64,000 nt of DNA, taken from positions 1,302,001 through 1,366,000 of the forward strand of contig CAXXEF010000001.1 in the NCBI GenBank assembly GCA_963677825.2, written 5' to 3'. The DNA is from Sporobacter sp963677825 (GTDB lineage Bacteria; Bacillota; Clostridia; Oscillospirales; Oscillospiraceae). Below are positions 62,232-64,000 of the stretch, one piece after another (the stretch's first letter is position 1; each line of letters opens with the position of its first letter). Both the position numbers and the translations under genes were made by a program. The notes under the pieces were generated by a model. The model was not told where the DNA came from. It worked only from the letters and a program-made list of their open reading frames with translations, and did not search any database.

Positions 62232-62260
62232 ATTATATCAAGTTCGGTGACTGTTGTAAA
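62232..62260 (-). promoter_or_regulatory. Promoter of the second glycyl radical enzyme gene
   Basis: On the minus strand, TTTACA (62260-62255) and TATAAT (62237-62232) are 17 bases apart. The leader to the ATG at 62192 is about 35 bases, with AAAGGAG as ribosome site. Confidence 0.76.
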
Positions 62261-62300
62261 ATACAAATAGCCATTCAGTGTGAATCAATTTGCACAAAAT

Positions 62301-62330
62301 CAAAGCGCATCTTGTTGACAGATGCGCCTT
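62301..62330 (-). terminator. Possible terminator of the ATP-grasp gene
   Basis: GCGCATCT and AGATGCGC form an eight-base stem around a short loop. On the minus strand it is followed by TTTGATTTTG, a broken U-tract. It lies about 45 bases after the ATP-grasp stop codon. Confidence 0.55.
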
Positions 62331-62373
62331 ACAATATTCATTGTGCCTAGTGCCTATGTGTGACATAAATTGC

Positions 62374-63651
62374 TTATTTATCGTTTAAATAAAGTGGCAT
62401 TACATATTTTTGCGGATATTCCTCGTATTTAATCACAAGATTCTCCCCGGCCTGATTGAGCACCGCCAGCACCTCGAACACCTTGTTCACCCGTTCAAGC
62501 ATCTGCGCAAAGCTGTCACCCTCAATAATGACGTAGCCTGCCCGCGCGGTAGCGTCGTGAATATCGCCAATGACGTAATCGGGGCCGATCGTATAGGCGA
62601 CCGCCAGCACGCCGTCAAGCTTGCTAATAGCCGTTTCCGGCGTAACGGACACGACGGTGCCCGGCCGGCAGAAAAACATCTGCGTGGAAACGAACTTCCT
62701 TGCCGGCGCCGCGTCAAACGCCGTCAGCGCCGATGTGTCGGCCGGTTGCCCCTCGGCCTGTCGCAGCAAAAGCCCGAGGATGTCGATGCCGCTAATGACG
62801 GGGATCGTCAAATCCTCGTAGGCGCCGCCGATGCGCATGGCGATTTCGTTAACCTTTAGTCCGTCCTCGCCGATGAGATACTGGAAATACAGCGGTCCAT
62901 TCTGAATATTAAATGCCTGCACGATCTGCTCCGTCAGCGCTTTAATCCGCGCGCCGTATTCCCCCAAATGCACCGACGGGTAATGATGGCATAAGCAGAT
63001 ACCGATATGGTTGGTTTCCTTAATGCTCACTCTGTCCACCACCGACAGGATCACCGCCCGACCATTAACGGCCCACCCGTTGACGGTGATTTCATCGCTC
63101 TTATAAAACGCTTCAAGCAGCACCTTGTTTTCTCTGGAATAGCGAAGGCTTTCGGCAAACTGCGCGCGAACCTCTTCAAGGCGTTCAACGCGGATAACGC
63201 CGCGCTGCCCCTGACTGTCTACCGGCTTGAGCACCGCCGGAAAACGCAGGCCCCGTACGTCTGCATCCGTGAAATCGCGGCCGATTAACCGATAATCGTT
63301 GTGCGGGATGCCATGCGCTGTAAAAATCTCTTTCATGACGCGCTTGTTGGTCACCGCCAGCGCTGTTTTGCCGTCGATATAAAATGGCAGACCCAGCGCC
63401 TCGGACGTCAGCGCCGCCGTTAAGACCGGCTGATCTGTCCCTGTCGTGACGACGCCGTCAACGCGATGGTCTATCGCTGCGCGTAAAACGCCGTCGGCGT
63501 CAAAGGTGCTGACGGGTACGTAGTGATCGGCAAACTGCCGACCGGGACAGTCTGGAAGATAATCGGCTAAAACGACGGTATGCCCGTCGCTTTTTGCTCT
63601 TTTTATCAGATTAAGCTGGCTGCTGCCGCCACCTAAAACCATCAGTCTCAT
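62374..63651 (-). CDS. ATP-grasp ligase-like protein
   Basis: This 425-residue protein starts with a pre-ATP-grasp Rossmann domain (MRLMVLGGGSSQLNLIKRAK), then an ATP-grasp fold: VTNKRVMKEIFTAHGIPHND, FPAVLKPVDSQGQRGVIRV (Lys of the ATP site), EITVNGWAVNG, and metal-binding GLKVNEIAMRIGGAY. The layout is like carbamoyl-phosphate-synthase-type or PurK/biotin-carboxylase-like ligases that form an amide or peptide-like bond from an acyl phosphate. It begins one base after the stop of the probable glycosyltransferase gene, so it may modify a sugar or surface polymer. The acceptor is unknown. Confidence 0.85.
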   Translation of the reverse strand: MRLMVLGGGSSQLNLIKRAKSDGHTVVLADYLPDCPGRQFADHYVPVSTFDADGVLRAAIDHRVDGVVTTGTDQPVLTAALTSEALGLPFYIDGKTALAVTNKRVMKEIFTAHGIPHNDYRLIGRDFTDADVRGLRFPAVLKPVDSQGQRGVIRVERLEEVRAQFAESLRYSRENKVLLEAFYKSDEITVNGWAVNGRAVILSVVDRVSIKETNHIGICLCHHYPSVHLGEYGARIKALTEQIVQAFNIQNGPLYFQYLIGEDGLKVNEIAMRIGGAYEDLTIPVISGIDILGLLLRQAEGQPADTSALTAFDAAPARKFVSTQMFFCRPGTVVSVTPETAISKLDGVLAVAYTIGPDYVIGDIHDATARAGYVIIEGDSFAQMLERVNKVFEVLAVLNQAGENLVIKYEEYPQKYVMPLYLNDK

Positions 63652-63652
63652 C

Positions 63653-64000
63653 TCAGTTACCCTTCACCAGCTCGTCGATGCTGTAGCAGCGCCCCTGTTT
63701 ACGAAACAACCGCCAAAATCGCCCCGGCGCGTAATATACAACCATCTGCACGAGCAGCTTTATCAGCTTGCCCGGTTTGTACGTCGACGTTACCGCCGGC
63801 TGTTGGCGCACCGCGACATTGCCGATGCGACTTGTATGCTTAAGCAGTTCCATCGACACGTAAACGAATCGCGTTTGCGCGTGCACGATTTTATCCACTG
63901 TCTGCTTGTTGATCAGGCGGAAGCTGCCAACCTTGATATCTTTTGGTTTATCCGTCATGCAGTCGAACAAGGTGTCACGCAGTTTCGAGCCGACGGCCCG
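63653..64000 (-). CDS. Probable family 2 glycosyltransferase, C-terminal end (5' cut by window edge)
   Basis: The frame is open to base 64000 and gives the last 115 residues. The SFRLINKQTVDKIVHAQTRF segment followed by VYVSMELLKHT resembles the end of the catalytic domain in dolichol-phosphate-mannose-synthase-like GT2 enzymes. The rest (KLIKLLVQMVVYYAPGRFWR) resembles a hydrophobic or amphipathic tail close to the membrane. It is one base upstream of the ATP-grasp gene and cotranscribed with it. The family call rests on a short part and may change when the rest is seen. Confidence 0.5.
   Translation of the reverse strand, partial: RAVGSKLRDTLFDCMTDKPKDIKVGSFRLINKQTVDKIVHAQTRFVYVSMELLKHTSRIGNVAVRQQPAVTSTYKPGKLIKLLVQMVVYYAPGRFWRLFRKQGRCYSIDELVKGN

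Overview
The window looks like a chromosomal segment of a strictly anaerobic Firmicute, most likely an uncultured member of the Clostridia (inference). The support is two glycyl radical enzymes with one radical-SAM activase, corrinoid-dependent methyl transfer genes, molybdenum hydroxylases, Gram-positive lipoproteins with Ser/Pro/Thr-rich linkers, an SLH-domain surface protein, strong AGGAGG-type ribosome binding sites and an sbcDC pair. I saw no insertion sequence, prophage, CRISPR array, rRNA or tRNA. Nearly all genes from 1 to 41 kb are on the minus strand, so transcription there runs from high to low coordinates.

Region 1 (1-13.7 kb) is a purine or N-heterocycle module. A BMP-type nucleoside ABC importer (ATPase, two permeases, lipoprotein) is followed by an 8-oxoguanine-deaminase-like amidohydrolase cut by the left edge. 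Upstream are a two-gene methyl transfer unit (an MtmB-family methyltransferase with Thr where pyrrolysine should be, and its corrinoid protein), a xanthine-dehydrogenase-like Mo subunit, and, divergently, the FeS and FAD subunits followed by a reductive activator of corrinoid proteins. Two clear divergent promoters separate the Mo subunit from the FeS/FAD/activator operon.

Region 2 (13.8-34 kb) is a TetR regulator followed by a long co-directional catabolic cluster: glycyl radical activase, a glycyl radical enzyme whose radical glycine is Ser, a DUF6282-like amidohydrolase, two close paralogues of a DHDPS-family aldolase, a MaoC-like double hot-dog protein, a large FAD/FeS/CCG oxidoreductase, an aldehyde oxidoreductase of the MOP type, a CaiB-type CoA transferase, an acyl-CoA synthetase and a UGSC-like protein. 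The set suggests aldol cleavage, aldehyde oxidation, CoA activation and hydration of an unknown substrate. A shared operator-like motif (consensus about TTAACGANCNNTNA) sits at three promoters in regions 2 and 3.

Region 3 (34-43.7 kb) is a Dpp/Opp-type ABC importer operon with two unusual downstream genes, a SnoaL-like protein, an 849-base gene-free stretch with a consensus promoter, and an orphan UroD-family methyltransferase. Region 4 (43.9-55.5 kb) holds a two-component system, a 1667-residue SLH surface protein with 672-bp repeats, a BASS-family transporter and a hydantoinase/oxoprolinase-family protein. Region 5 (55.6-64 kb) holds sbcC and sbcD, a second glycyl radical enzyme with an intact radical site, an ATP-grasp protein and the end of a probable glycosyltransferase.
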